Below, one piece after another: positions 15,528-23,362 of a stretch of DNA of 52,639 nt. Location: NCBI RefSeq assembly GCF_014646095.1, contig NZ_BMMU01000016.1, forward strand, positions 1 to 52,639. Direction: 5' to 3'. The notes beneath the pieces are model-generated. The model saw only the letters and a program-made list of their open reading frames with translations. It had not been told where the DNA came from and ran no database searches. Positions within the stretch are counted from its first letter, which is position 1. Each line of letters opens with the position of its first letter. The position numbers and the translations under genes were made by a program. This stretch comes from Streptomyces lacrimifluminis (GTDB taxonomy: Bacteria; Actinomycetota; Actinomycetes; Streptomycetales; Streptomycetaceae).

Positions 15528-16113
15528 ACCGCTGGTCCGCGCCTCGGCCGGACAGGCCGCCGTACGGCCGCCGTTGCCGGTGAAACTGGTGATCGCCGGC
15601 GGCTTCGGCGTGGGCAAGACCACCGCCGTCGGCTCGATCTCCGAGATCGAGCCACTGACCACCGAGGCGGCCATCACCGAGGTCGCGGCGGGCGTGGACG
15701 ACCTCAGCCACACCCCGACCAAGACCACCACCACGGTCGCGATGGACTTCGGCTGCATCACCATCGACCCGACCCTGAAGCTGTACCTGTTCGGCACGCC
15801 CGGACAGGAACGGTTCGGGTTCATGTGGGACGACATCGTGGAGGGCGCGGTCGGCGGGCTGGTCATCGTGGACACCCGCCGGCTCGACGACTGTTACGCC
15901 GCCGTCGACTACTTCGAGCACAAGCAGATCCCGTTCGCCGTCGCCGTGAACGCCTTCGACGGCCAGACCGCGCACACGCTGGACGAGGTCCGCTGGGCCC
16001 TCGACGTGTCCGAAGGCGTTCCGCTGCTCGTCTTCGACGCCCGCGAGCGCGGCTCGGTACGGGATGCCCTGCTCGTCGTACTGGAACAGGCGCTGGCCCG
16101 CTCCGGCGGCTGA
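15514..16113 (+). CDS. cvnD: Conservon small GTPase CvnD
   Basis: A 199-residue Ras-like GTPase of the conservon type, believed to relay the CvnA signal. The P-loop is GGFGVGKTT (about residues 29-37), the switch II region is FGTPGQERF (about 93-101, with GTPGQ in place of the Ras DTAGQ), and VAVNAFDG is the base-recognition region. The start is set by GGAGG at 15502-15506, seven bases before GTG 15514; upstream extension to 15475 is unnecessary. The start overlaps the cvnC end. No cytochrome P450 gene (CvnE, present in some conservons) follows; the operon ends at a strong terminator. Confidence 0.93.
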   Translation: MTPTEPLVRASAGQAAVRPPLPVKLVIAGGFGVGKTTAVGSISEIEPLTTEAAITEVAAGVDDLSHTPTKTTTTVAMDFGCITIDPTLKLYLFGTPGQERFGFMWDDIVEGAVGGLVIVDTRRLDDCYAAVDYFEHKQIPFAVAVNAFDGQTAHTLDEVRWALDVSEGVPLLVFDARERGSVRDALLVVLEQALARSGG

Positions 16114-16136
16114 CCGGGGGCGTGACGAACAGGGCA

Positions 16137-16185
16137 CGACAACGGCGGTGCGGGGGAACGACCTTCCCCCGCACCGCCGTTGTCG
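16137..16185 (+). terminator. Bidirectional terminator, 21-bp perfect stem
   Basis: The arms 16137-16157 and 16165-16185 are perfectly complementary, with one further A-T pair inside, leaving a 5-nt loop. It sits between the convergent cvnD stop (16113) and the permease stop (16211), so it can end both transcripts. Confidence 0.9.
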
Positions 16186-16210
16186 ACGATCCCCAGTTGC
16201 TCCTGAACCC

Positions 16211-16879
16211 CTAGCTGCTCCTGCGCACTCCCGGCGAGACCGTGAGCTTCGTCGCCGCCCAGAAGACGGCGAGCGTCGCGAGTGCCATGCCGGCGACGAG
16301 GGTGGCGCCGCCCACCACCTTCTCGTAGTCGTGCTGGTAGAGACCGTCGACGATGTACCGGCCGAGGCCGCCGAGGCTGACGTACGCGGCGATGGTGGCC
16401 GTGGAGACGATCTGGATGGCCGCCGAGCGCATGCCGCCGAGGATCAGCGGGAGCGCGACGGGCAGTTCGACGCGCAGCAGGATGTCGGACTCGCGCATGC
16501 CCATGCCCCGCGCGGCGTCCACGGGAGGCGGATCCACGGAACGCATCGCCTCGTAGGTGGTGACCAGGATCGGCGGTACGGCGAGGACGACCAGCGGGAT
16601 CATCACGGGCAGCATGCCGAACCCGAGCGCGAGGGTCGTCACCACCAGCAGGCCGAAGGTGGGCAGTGCGCGGCCGGCGGTGGCCACCAGGGAGAGGACG
16701 TTGCCGCCCCGCCCGTAGTGACCGGTGATCAGGCCGATCGGCAGCCCGATCGCGGCGGCGATGGCGAGCGCCTCCAGGGAGTACTGGACGTGCTCCCACA
16801 GCCGGGTGGGAATGCCGTCGTAACCGTGCCAGTGCGCGCCGTCGCTGAAGAAGGCGTTGATGAAGTTGATGACGTTCAC
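16211..16879 (-). CDS. Osmoprotectant ABC transporter permease, second
   Basis: A 222-residue inner-membrane permease of the binding-protein-dependent type, the last gene of the ATPase-permease-permease operon. It has about six hydrophobic segments and the EAA-loop region AMRSVDPPPVDAARGMGMRE, which contacts the ATPase. NVINFINAFFSDGAHWHGYD at the N-terminus is usual for OpuC-type permeases. The GTG start at 16879 overlaps the stop of the upstream permease (GTGA). The open frame runs far upstream, but only this part makes sense. It should pair with the permease at 16876-17598 to form the membrane channel. Confidence 0.92.
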   Translation of the reverse strand: MNVINFINAFFSDGAHWHGYDGIPTRLWEHVQYSLEALAIAAAIGLPIGLITGHYGRGGNVLSLVATAGRALPTFGLLVVTTLALGFGMLPVMIPLVVLAVPPILVTTYEAMRSVDPPPVDAARGMGMRESDILLRVELPVALPLILGGMRSAAIQIVSTATIAAYVSLGGLGRYIVDGLYQHDYEKVVGGATLVAGMALATLAVFWAATKLTVSPGVRRSS

Positions 16880-17598
16880 CGGGCTGCGTCCTCCAGGGCG
16901 GGCACGGCCGGCTCGGGCCGGACCCCGGCGGGCCTGGACTTCGCGCCGCGCGTGGCGCTCGGCATCCAGGGGGTGAGCAGGATCCGTACGCCGACCAGCG
17001 CCGCGTCCGCGAGCACCGCCAGGGCGGCACTGGTGATCACGGAGTTCCAGGCGAGTTCCGGCCGGTTGTAGATCTGCGCGTCGTGGAGCAGGTTGCCGAG
17101 CGCACCCTGGTTGCCGATCAGCATGCCGACGCTGACGAGGCTGATGCTGGACACGGTGGCCACCCGCAGACCGGCGATGATGGCGGGCACCGCGATCGGC
17201 AACTGGACCTGGACGTAACGGCGTACGGGTCCGAAGCCCATGGCGGTCGCGGCGGCGAGGGTCTCCTGCGGGACCGACCGGACACCGTCGACGATCGCCG
17301 GCACGAGGACGACCAGGCTGTAGACGGTGAGCGGGATCATCACCGTCAGTTCGGTCTGTCCCGTGTAGTCGATGAGGACGACGAAGAAGGCGAGGGACGG
17401 AATGGCGTAGAGCACGGTCGTCAGCCACAGCACGGGCGGGTACAGCCAGCGCAGTCGCACGCACAGCTGGGCCAGCGGGAGCGCCAGCAGCAGCCCGCCC
17501 AGCACCGGCAGCAGGGCCTCGCGCAGATGGAGCCCGATGAGGCCGAGCCAGTCGTGCTGGAGGTCGCTGGGGATGTCGAAGAAGCGGTTCCAGTTCAC
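16876..17598 (-). CDS. Osmoprotectant ABC transporter permease, first
   Basis: A 240-residue membrane permease of the OpuC/ProW type with about six transmembrane helices. The ATPase-contact loop is visible in RSVPQETLAAATAMGFGPVR, followed by QVQLPIAVPAIIAGLRVATV. The C-terminus is a basic, Pro-containing cytoplasmic tail. Its ATG overlaps the stop of the ATPase gene (ATGA at 17595-17598), and its own stop overlaps the second permease start, so all three are translationally coupled. With the binding protein at 9901-10860 it would import compatible solutes under osmotic stress. Confidence 0.93.
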   Translation of the reverse strand: MNWNRFFDIPSDLQHDWLGLIGLHLREALLPVLGGLLLALPLAQLCVRLRWLYPPVLWLTTVLYAIPSLAFFVVLIDYTGQTELTVMIPLTVYSLVVLVPAIVDGVRSVPQETLAAATAMGFGPVRRYVQVQLPIAVPAIIAGLRVATVSSISLVSVGMLIGNQGALGNLLHDAQIYNRPELAWNSVITSAALAVLADAALVGVRILLTPWMPSATRGAKSRPAGVRPEPAVPALEDAAR

Positions 17599-18779
17599 CT
17601 GACGACCTTCTGCCCGCTCTTCCCGCTGCCCCCGCCGTCCTCTGTGGTCGGCCGCTCCGCACGGCCTGCCGAGTGGGCGTGGGCGTGGGCGCCGCGGATG
17701 GCCTCGCCGATGGCCGACTGCGAGACGACCCCGGCGGCCCTGCCCTCGGCGTCCACGGCGACCGCCCAGCCGGTGGGCGACAGGACGGCACAGTCGAGCG
17801 CGGCCCGCAGCGAGTCCCGTCCGGCGACGAACGGCCGTCCGTACGGCAGCAGTTGGCCGGCGTCGACCTGTCCGGCCGTCAGCTTGCCGGGCTCGCTCCA
17901 GCCGAGCGGACGGCCGTCCAGACCGGTGACGAGGAGGTAGGGGGCCTCGGTCGCGCCACGGGCGGCGATCTGCTCGGCGGTGGCGTCGACGGCGACGATC
18001 GGGGTGGTGAGCGGTTCGAGTCCGCCGGAGGAGAAGAACGACAGGCGCCGGATGCCCCGGTCGGCGCCGAGGAAGTCCTCGACGAACGCGTCGGCGGGGT
18101 CGGACAGCAGCTCGGCAGGCGGCGCGTACTGGGCGAGCCGGCCGCCGGTGCGCAGCACGGCGACCATCGTGCCGAGCTTGACCGCCTCGTCGATGTCATG
18201 CGTGACGAAGACGATGGTCTTGCCCAACTCCTCTTGAATGCGCAGGAGTTCGTCCTGAAGCCCCTTACGGACGACGGGGTCGACGGCGGAGAACGGCTCG
18301 TCCATCAGCAGCACGGGAGGATCGGCGGCCAGGGCACGTGCCACGCCGACGCGCTGCTGCTGGCCGCCGGACAACTGATAGGGGTACCGCTTGGCGAACG
18401 AGGCGTCGAGCCCCACCCGTTCCATCAGCTCCCGCGCCCTCGCGCGGGCCTTGTCCTTGCTCCAGCCGAGCATCCGGGGCACGGTGGCGATGTTGTCGAC
18501 GATCGTGCGGTGCTGGAAGAGTCCCGCGTTCTGGATGACGTAACCCATGGACCGGCGCAGGGTGTTGACCGACTGCTGACGGCTGTCGACACCGTCGATG
18601 AGGATCGTGCCCTCGCTGGGCTCGACCATCCGGTTGATCATCCGCAGGGTGGTCGTCTTGCCACAGCCCGAGGGGCCGACAAGGACGGTGATCGAACGAT
18701 CCGGTATGTCGAGGGAGAGCCGATCGACGGCCACCGTGCCGTCCGGATACCGCTTGGTGACTGAATCTATCCGTATCAA
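17595..18779 (-). CDS. Osmoprotectant ABC transporter ATPase (OpuCA/ProV-like)
   Basis: A 394-residue ABC ATPase. Walker A is GPSGCGKTT near residue 36, the signature is LSGGQQQRV near 136, Walker B is VLLMDEP near 155, and the H-loop is VTHDIDEAV. About 120 residues after the nucleotide-binding domain look like a CBS-type pair (TPIVAVDATAEQIAARG and, later, VAVDAEGRAAGVVSQSAIGE), as in OpuCA, where they sense ionic strength. A His/Ala tail (AHAHAHS) is unusual. The natural N-terminus is LIRIDSVTKRYPDG, implying a TTG start at 18779 with AAGGG eleven bases upstream. The open frame continues to 19658 but has no family character there. Confidence 0.92.
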   Translation of the reverse strand: MIRIDSVTKRYPDGTVAVDRLSLDIPDRSITVLVGPSGCGKTTTLRMINRMVEPSEGTILIDGVDSRQQSVNTLRRSMGYVIQNAGLFQHRTIVDNIATVPRMLGWSKDKARARARELMERVGLDASFAKRYPYQLSGGQQQRVGVARALAADPPVLLMDEPFSAVDPVVRKGLQDELLRIQEELGKTIVFVTHDIDEAVKLGTMVAVLRTGGRLAQYAPPAELLSDPADAFVEDFLGADRGIRRLSFFSSGGLEPLTTPIVAVDATAEQIAARGATEAPYLLVTGLDGRPLGWSEPGKLTAGQVDAGQLLPYGRPFVAGRDSLRAALDCAVLSPTGWAVAVDAEGRAAGVVSQSAIGEAIRGAHAHAHSAGRAERPTTEDGGGSGKSGQKVVR

Positions 18780-18973
18780 AACGCCGAATACCCTTCGGGT
18801 CTGGCTGTTTCCGCCCACTCTCGACCAGCTGAGTTCCGGGCCGTTTCGGGGAGAGTCTAAGCCTCGTACGTTTCGGACGATTTCACGGGAGAGCCCAACA
18901 ACCGAGTGTGTGTCAGGTGGGCGCCCACTCAATTCTCTGCGCGCCCTCTTCGAGGACCTGTACGTTCCCTCCC

Positions 18974-19006
18974 ATGACCGACAACCGAAAGGGCAGTGCC
19001 GCGTAG
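18974..19006 (+). other. Possible 10-residue leader ORF
   Basis: ATG at 18974 opens MTDNRKGSAA and stops at TAG 19004-19006, overlapping the GTG start (18996) of the next gene in another frame. It could couple translation of the downstream gene, or the ATG could be a vestige of an older start lost by frameshift. Confidence 0.3.
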
Positions 19007-19427
19007 GCGCCCCTCCGCCCTGCGGGCCGAGATCCCCGTCCGGCGGCAGCACCGGCAACACCGACTGCGGTACGCCACGATCGACCGGCTCTCCGGTTCC
19101 TGCACGGCCGACATCCGCCGGCTCGAACTGAGCCGCCACCTGCCGGAGTCGACGGCGGAGGCCTTCTCGCAGTGGAAGGCTCTGGCGTACGGGCCGCTGC
19201 GCCTGCTCGCGGAGCCGTTTCCGGCGCAGGCGTGCGGTATCCCCGGATGCTGGTGCTGCCCGGGGTACTTCCGCGACCACCTCGAAGAGGTGCTCCACGG
19301 CCTGCCCAGAAAAAGCGCCCGCGAACTGCGCGCGCTCGTACGGTCGTTGGACCGCACGATCCTGGACCGGGCGAGGATCCTGCGAGCGAACCACCCCGAC
19401 GAGACCTGGTGGCGAGGCCAGTTGTGA
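18996..19427 (+). CDS. Conserved hypothetical protein with Cys cluster
   Basis: The 143-residue protein starts with a strongly basic segment (MPRRRPSALRAEIPVRRQHR). The middle reads as a folded alpha-helical protein and holds a Cys-rich CGIPGCWCCPGYFRDH segment at about residues 80-95 that might bind a metal or form disulfides. No signal peptide or membrane helix. GTG 18996 follows AAAGGG at a short distance. It is divergent from the osmoprotectant ATPase gene. I do not recognise a named family. Confidence 0.6.
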   Translation: MPRRRPSALRAEIPVRRQHRQHRLRYATIDRLSGSCTADIRRLELSRHLPESTAEAFSQWKALAYGPLRLLAEPFPAQACGIPGCWCCPGYFRDHLEEVLHGLPRKSARELRALVRSLDRTILDRARILRANHPDETWWRGQL

Positions 19428-19797
19428 GAGGCGTTCCCTGGATCGTTGATCTCGGCGCCCGTTCCGGGCCTCACCCGGAAACGAGCCATGGACAGCACCA
19501 GAGGCGACAGGTGCAGCCGGAGTGGTCGGGGGAGCAGGGCGCACCGGCAACAGGTCTGACGCAGCCCGCGCCGGTTCCGTCGCCGTCGCCGGCCCCGAGG
19601 ACACCTCATCCAGGGAGGAAACCCCCTGACAGCCGAATGGCTCCACGTCGCGACCCATGCGCGCACCGAGGAAACGTGCTGGTCAGCGGGGTTATGGCGA
19701 GCGGGACAGGGATTACCGGGAGTCCCCGAGCGGTTGCGGTCGGTGGCCGGTGTTCTCACCGTGGGCCCAAAGAGAGCAGCTCTCGAAAGGACTGCGC
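19428..19797. other. Long upstream region of secreted-protein gene
   Basis: This 370-bp stretch carries no gene I can support. Just before the next ribosome binding site is a GAGAGC-A-GCTCTC dyad (19772-19784), which may be an operator or may fold near the ribosome binding site. I compared the rest with common riboswitch motifs (cobalamin, ydaO-type) and could not fit any. Confidence 0.4.
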
Positions 19798-20559
19798 ATG
19801 CGCGCCCTCGTATCCCGTTCCGGCCTCGGCCCCCGCTCCCGCGGGCTCCTCCTCCCGTCGTCCGTCGTCTGTGCCGCGCTGATATTCGGTCCGGTCGGCA
19901 CAGCCGTCGCCGTCACCGACGCGAGCCGGGACGCCTACGCCTCCATCGGCGCCCACACGTCGTGGTCCACCATGTCCGCCGCCGCCTCGACGGCCGCCAG
20001 GACCTCCGGGTCCTCCTACGCGGACCAGGTGCTCAAGCGCCTCGGCTCCCTGGAGCGTGCCGACCGCAGCGACGTACTCGCCCCGGTCCTGAACGTCCTG
20101 ACCGACCTCACCGAGCAGACCGCCACCGGCCGCATGACCGCCACCCAGGCGGCCGGGTTCGCCCAGGCGGTCGAGACGGCGAACGCCTCGCTCAAGCAGC
20201 GCCTGGCGGAACGAACCGGTACGACGAACCGGGCCGCGGCAGCCATGGCCGACCCGATCTCGGACCTCCTGGACCAGCTCCAGGCAACCCTCAGCGACCT
20301 CCTCGACACGGTGACCGGCCTGGTCGACGGCCTGCTGGGTACGGTCACGGGCCTGGTGAGCGGCCTCCTGGACACCCTCGGCGGCCTCCTCGGGGGTCTC
20401 CTGGGCGGCCTGCCGCCACTGCCGGTGGAACTGCCCCCGGTCGAGCTGCCCCCGCTGGAGCTGCCGCCGGCCCCGCTGCCCCCGCTGCCCGCACTGCCCG
20501 CACTGCCCGCAGCGGGGGGCGTGGCGGGAACGGGGAGTACGGCAGCCACGGTTCGGTGA
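19798..20559 (+). CDS. Secreted protein with Leu/Gly-rich and Pro-rich C-terminus
   Basis: A 253-residue exported protein of unknown role. The signal peptide runs to about Ala38 (GTAVA-V). Residues about 50-150 are helical, with YADQVLKRLGSLERADRSDV. From about 155, amphipathic heptad-like DLLDTVTGLVDGLLGTVTG repeats occur, then PVELPPVELPPLELPPAPLP, a Pro-rich end reminiscent of wall- or surface-associated proteins, but without a sortase motif. ATG 19798 has GAAAGG seven bases upstream; the frame extends to 19657 without support. A MITE-like element lies immediately downstream. Confidence 0.75.
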   Translation: MRALVSRSGLGPRSRGLLLPSSVVCAALIFGPVGTAVAVTDASRDAYASIGAHTSWSTMSAAASTAARTSGSSYADQVLKRLGSLERADRSDVLAPVLNVLTDLTEQTATGRMTATQAAGFAQAVETANASLKQRLAERTGTTNRAAAAMADPISDLLDQLQATLSDLLDTVTGLVDGLLGTVTGLVSGLLDTLGGLLGGLLGGLPPLPVELPPVELPPLELPPAPLPPLPALPALPAAGGVAGTGSTAATVR

Positions 20560-20572
20560 CACGGACTCGCTA

Positions 20573-20686
20573 GGGTCTGTCGTTTGGATCCCGCCTGGGC
20601 CGCGGGGCATGGCACGCACCACACCCCGCTCACCGGCAGACAACGGCACCGCAACCCGAAGTCAGCGTGATCCAAACGACAGACCC
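20573..20686. mobile_element. MITE-like element, 114 bp, 18-bp terminal inverted repeats
   Basis: GGGTCTGTCGTTTGGATC at 20573-20590 is repeated in perfect inverted orientation at 20669-20686. The 78-bp interior has no open frame of note. I see no clear target-site duplication. The terminal sequence resembles a motif I recall as recurring between Streptomyces genes, probably mobilised in trans. It also separates two convergent genes and could act as a terminator. Confidence 0.75.
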
Positions 20687-20695
20687 CCGGCATGC

Positions 20696-21304
20696 TCAGC
20701 GCAGCGCGGCCTCACCCGCGCGGACGGCACGCAGGGCACGCTCGACGCTCTGCCCGTTCTCGCCGACCGGAGCCACGTAGTCGAGGACGTCTCGCGCTGC
20801 GGCCTCCCCGAGCGTCCGGGTGATCACCCACGCGGCGAGGTACTGCGAGGCCAGGCAGCCGCCCGCCGTGGCGATGTTCCCCTCGGCGTGGAACGGCACG
20901 TCCAGCACGGTGACGCCACCGGCCTCGACGAAGGGCCGGCTCGTCCTGTCCGTGCAGGCGGGCATGTCACCCAGCAGACCGAGCCGGGCGAGCACCAGCG
21001 CCCCGGAGCACTGGGAACCGATCAGCTGCCGGGCGGGGTCGAGCGACAGACCGGCGATCAGCCGGTCGTCGGCGACCACCTCACGCGTCTTCACCCCGCT
21101 GCCGATCAGCACGACATCGGCCTCGGTCGCGAACTCCATCGGACGCTGCCCGGTCACCTCGACCCCGTTCATCGACGTGACCACGGGCGTCGGCGTCGTG
21201 ATGAAGGCCTCCAGACCGTCCTGACGGCACCGGTTGATCAGTGCGGAGGCGATGAAGCTGTCGAGTTCGTTGAACCCGTCGAAGGTGACAACGGCTACCT
21301 GCAT
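20696..21304 (-). CDS. DJ-1/PfpI family protein
   Basis: A 202-residue single-domain member of the DJ-1/PfpI superfamily of the class I glutamine amidotransferase-like fold. The nucleophile-elbow cysteine lies in IGSQCSGALVLARLGLL at about residue 99, after the strand-containing EADVVLIGSGVKTREVVADD. The N-terminus MQVAVVTFDGFNELDSFIAS matches family strand 1 and its acidic residue. Members include glyoxalase III/deglycase-type enzymes, isocyanide hydratases and chaperones; the sequence does not settle which. Cytoplasmic, monocistronic, divergent from the YdeI-like gene. Confidence 0.88.
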   Translation of the reverse strand: MQVAVVTFDGFNELDSFIASALINRCRQDGLEAFITTPTPVVTSMNGVEVTGQRPMEFATEADVVLIGSGVKTREVVADDRLIAGLSLDPARQLIGSQCSGALVLARLGLLGDMPACTDRTSRPFVEAGGVTVLDVPFHAEGNIATAGGCLASQYLAAWVITRTLGEAAARDVLDYVAPVGENGQSVERALRAVRAGEAALR

Positions 21305-21452
21305 CGCAACTCCCCAACTACGCGTACAAGTGCGGCGGTCGACGGCGGATGAGCGGCGATCAGCGGCGGGCCGCCCGCCGGCCCGTGGCGCGAGTATGCC
21401 CCAGCCCCGCGAACCGTTCCCACCGCACCGGCCGATGTGGTTCGCTGCCGGA

Positions 21453-22031
21453 GTGACTCAGGACCTGGAGACCGTCGACTTCCCGTCCGCCGAGGCCTTC
21501 GAGGCATGGCTCGGCGAGAACCACGCGGTCTCGCCCGGCATCTGGCTCAAGCTGCGCAAGAAGGGCCCCGGAATCGTCGCGCTGAACTACGCCCAGGCGC
21601 TCGACGTGGCGCTCTGCTACGGCTGGATCGACGGCCAGAAGGCCGCGTACGACGACGAGTGGTGGCTCCAGCGGTTCACCCCGCGCAGGGCACGCAGCAA
21701 GTGGTCCAAGGTCAACTGCGGCAAGGTGGCCGTCCTGATCGAGCAGGGCCGGATGCGTCCGCAGGGGCAGGCGGAGATCGACCGGGCCAAGGCGGACGGC
21801 CGCTGGGAGGCGGCGTACGACAGCGCGCGGACCGCGACCGTCCCGGACGACCTCGCGGCGGCCCTGCTCACCGACCCGGCCGCGGCGGCGTTCTTCGAGA
21901 CCCTGGACCGGCAGAACCGCTACGCGATCCTGTACCGCGTCCAGGACGCCAAGAAGGCCGAGACCCGGGCCCGCCGGATCGAGACGTACGTGGCGATGCT
22001 GGCGAAGGGCGAGAAGCTCTACCCGAAGTGA
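21453..22031 (+). CDS. YdeI/OmpD-associated family protein
   Basis: The 192-residue protein matches the YdeI/OmpD-associated family. Typical features are the early ETVDFPSAEAFEAWLGENHA, then GIWLKLRKKGPGIVALNYAQ, DVALCYGWIDGQKAAYDDEW and the C-terminal helical region ETRARRIETYVAMLAKGEKL. The biochemical role of the family is poorly known; some members affect resistance to cationic peptides. Starts at ATG 21396, ATG 21435 and GTG 21453 are all in frame with weak ribosome binding sites; I chose 21453 because the conserved domain begins just after it. Confidence 0.82.
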   Translation: MTQDLETVDFPSAEAFEAWLGENHAVSPGIWLKLRKKGPGIVALNYAQALDVALCYGWIDGQKAAYDDEWWLQRFTPRRARSKWSKVNCGKVAVLIEQGRMRPQGQAEIDRAKADGRWEAAYDSARTATVPDDLAAALLTDPAAAAFFETLDRQNRYAILYRVQDAKKAETRARRIETYVAMLAKGEKLYPK

Positions 22032-22301
22032 TCCCCGAGCCGCCCGAGCAGGGCGGCCGAGGACGGTCGTACCGGCGCCGTCCACCACCGCGACCGTGTG
22101 GCTCGTCGCGTCCCGCGCGGAGCCGGGCGGATCCCCCTCGGCCACCGGGGCAGCGGCCGGCAGGGCCGCCGTCACCAGCCATGCCAGCTCCGCCGACTCC
22201 GCCGCCGCGGCCTCCTCGGACAAGGCATCGGTGTCCAACTCCTGCGGCGGCAGCCCGAGTCGGATCGCCGCCGCCTGCCCACCGTGTCGCGCCAGAGTCA
22301 C
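22019..22301 (-). pseudogene. Emfourin-like protease inhibitor remnant
   Basis: On the minus strand GTG 22301 opens MTLARHGGQAAAIRLGLPPQ and continues through ARDATSHTVAVVDGAGTTVL. That text recalls emfourin-type inhibitors of M4 metalloproteases (protealysin group). After TTVL the frame runs on antisense through the neighbouring gene, whereas another frame gives SAALLGRLGDHFG and a stop at 22019-22021, the kind of C-terminus expected for the family. A small deletion with a frameshift would explain this. No M4 protease gene lies nearby. The family call is from memory and moderate. Confidence 0.45.
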
Positions 22302-22349
22302 CCTGCGGACAACGCGTCCACCTGCCGGTGCAGAGGCCAGGAGGCTCGC

Positions 22350-23255
22350 CTACTTCTCCGCGAAGGACGCGAAATAGGCGGCGGCCATGTCCTCGTCCCC
22401 GTGCCCCTGCTCAGCGGCCCGCCGGAACCGCTCGGCGCTCGCGGCGGCCACGTCCAGCCGTACGCCGTGCCGCTCGCCCGCCTCGACGATCAACCTGGCG
22501 TCCTTCGCCGCCGTGGACACCGCGAAACTCGCCGGAGTCAGTCCGCCGTCCAGGATCAGACCCGCCTTGGCCCGCAGGTAGCCCATGTCGAGCGGACCGC
22601 CGGCGATCGCGTCGAAGAAGCTCTGCGGGTCGACGCCGAGCGCCTGGGCCAGGGCCAGCACCTCACCGGTCGCGCTGGTGGCGGCGAGCACCCAACTGTT
22701 GGCGACCAGCTTGAGCCGCGTGGCACTCCCCTCGCTCCCGTCCTCCCCGGTCCACACCGTACGGGCGCCCACCGCGTCGAAGACGGGCGCGACGTCCGCC
22801 CGGTGTTCCGAGGGCCCGGCGGCGAGCACGAGCAACTGCCCGGCCTCGGCGGGCTGCCGGGTCCCCAGCACGGGCGCGTCGAAGAAGACCAGCCCCAACT
22901 CCCCGGCCAGTGAACCGAGTTCACCGATGGCGTCCACCCCGGCAGTTGTCGACTGCACCCACGCGGCCCCCCGACGGAGCGCGGGCGCGGCCTCGCGCAC
23001 GACCTCCCGGACGGCAGCACCGTCGTACAGCATCGTCAGGACGACATCCGCGTCCCGTACGGCGTCGGCGGGCGTGCCGGAAACCTGGACGCCGGTCTCG
23101 GCGGCCAGCGGCTCGGCCTTGGCGCGGGTCCGGTTCCACACCCGGACGGCATGCCCGGACCGGGCGAGGTTACGGGCCATGGCGGCGCCCATGATGCCGG
23201 TGCCGAGGACGGCCACGGTGAGGGCGGGGCTGCTCTTGCTGTCGGTGTCGGTCAT
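22350..23255 (-). CDS. NAD(P)-dependent beta-hydroxyacid dehydrogenase family protein
   Basis: A 301-residue enzyme of the 3-hydroxyisobutyrate dehydrogenase/6-phosphogluconate dehydrogenase superfamily. The Rossmann motif is VLGTGIMGAAMARNL at the N-terminus, followed by VWNRTRAKAEPLA. The substrate-binding region PVLGTRQPAEAGQLLVLAAG and the catalytic-lysine helix (RLKLVANSWVL, about residue 172) are present. Known members oxidise short beta-hydroxyacids or reduce imines or semialdehydes; substrate cannot be told here. ATG 23255 is chosen because MTDTDSK precedes the Rossmann strand directly. It is divergent from the broken GH84 gene across an AT-rich region. Confidence 0.88.
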   Translation of the reverse strand: MTDTDSKSSPALTVAVLGTGIMGAAMARNLARSGHAVRVWNRTRAKAEPLAAETGVQVSGTPADAVRDADVVLTMLYDGAAVREVVREAAPALRRGAAWVQSTTAGVDAIGELGSLAGELGLVFFDAPVLGTRQPAEAGQLLVLAAGPSEHRADVAPVFDAVGARTVWTGEDGSEGSATRLKLVANSWVLAATSATGEVLALAQALGVDPQSFFDAIAGGPLDMGYLRAKAGLILDGGLTPASFAVSTAAKDARLIVEAGERHGVRLDVAAASAERFRRAAEQGHGDEDMAAAYFASFAEK

Positions 23256-23310
23256 GAGGCCAGTTAAGCAACCGGTGAAGCACGTGGGCGGGGTCTTGCC
23301 AGCGGGTGAT

Positions 23311-23348
23311 TCCATCCACCAATATTTCGCACGATGGATAAAATATTG
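23311..23348. promoter_or_regulatory. AT-rich region with two interleaved dyads
   Basis: Two inverted repeats share this region: TCCATC (23311-23316) with GATGGA (23333-23338), and CAATATTT (23320-23327) with AAATATTG (23341-23348). It lies between divergent starts at 23255 and 23363 and is far more AT-rich than its surroundings. An operator is plausible, regulator unknown. Confidence 0.55.
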
Positions 23349-23362
23349 AACCGGAGCCGGCC

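Noticed and set aside
12129..15655. Long minus-strand open frames across the conservon
   Set aside because: cvnA, cvnB and cvnC on the plus strand have clear domains and coupled starts. The minus frames are shadows of the Ala/Pro-rich cvnA tail.
19428..19797. Riboswitch upstream of the secreted protein
   Set aside because: I tried to match cobalamin and ydaO-type consensus motifs by eye and found no convincing core; only a short dyad near the ribosome binding site remains.
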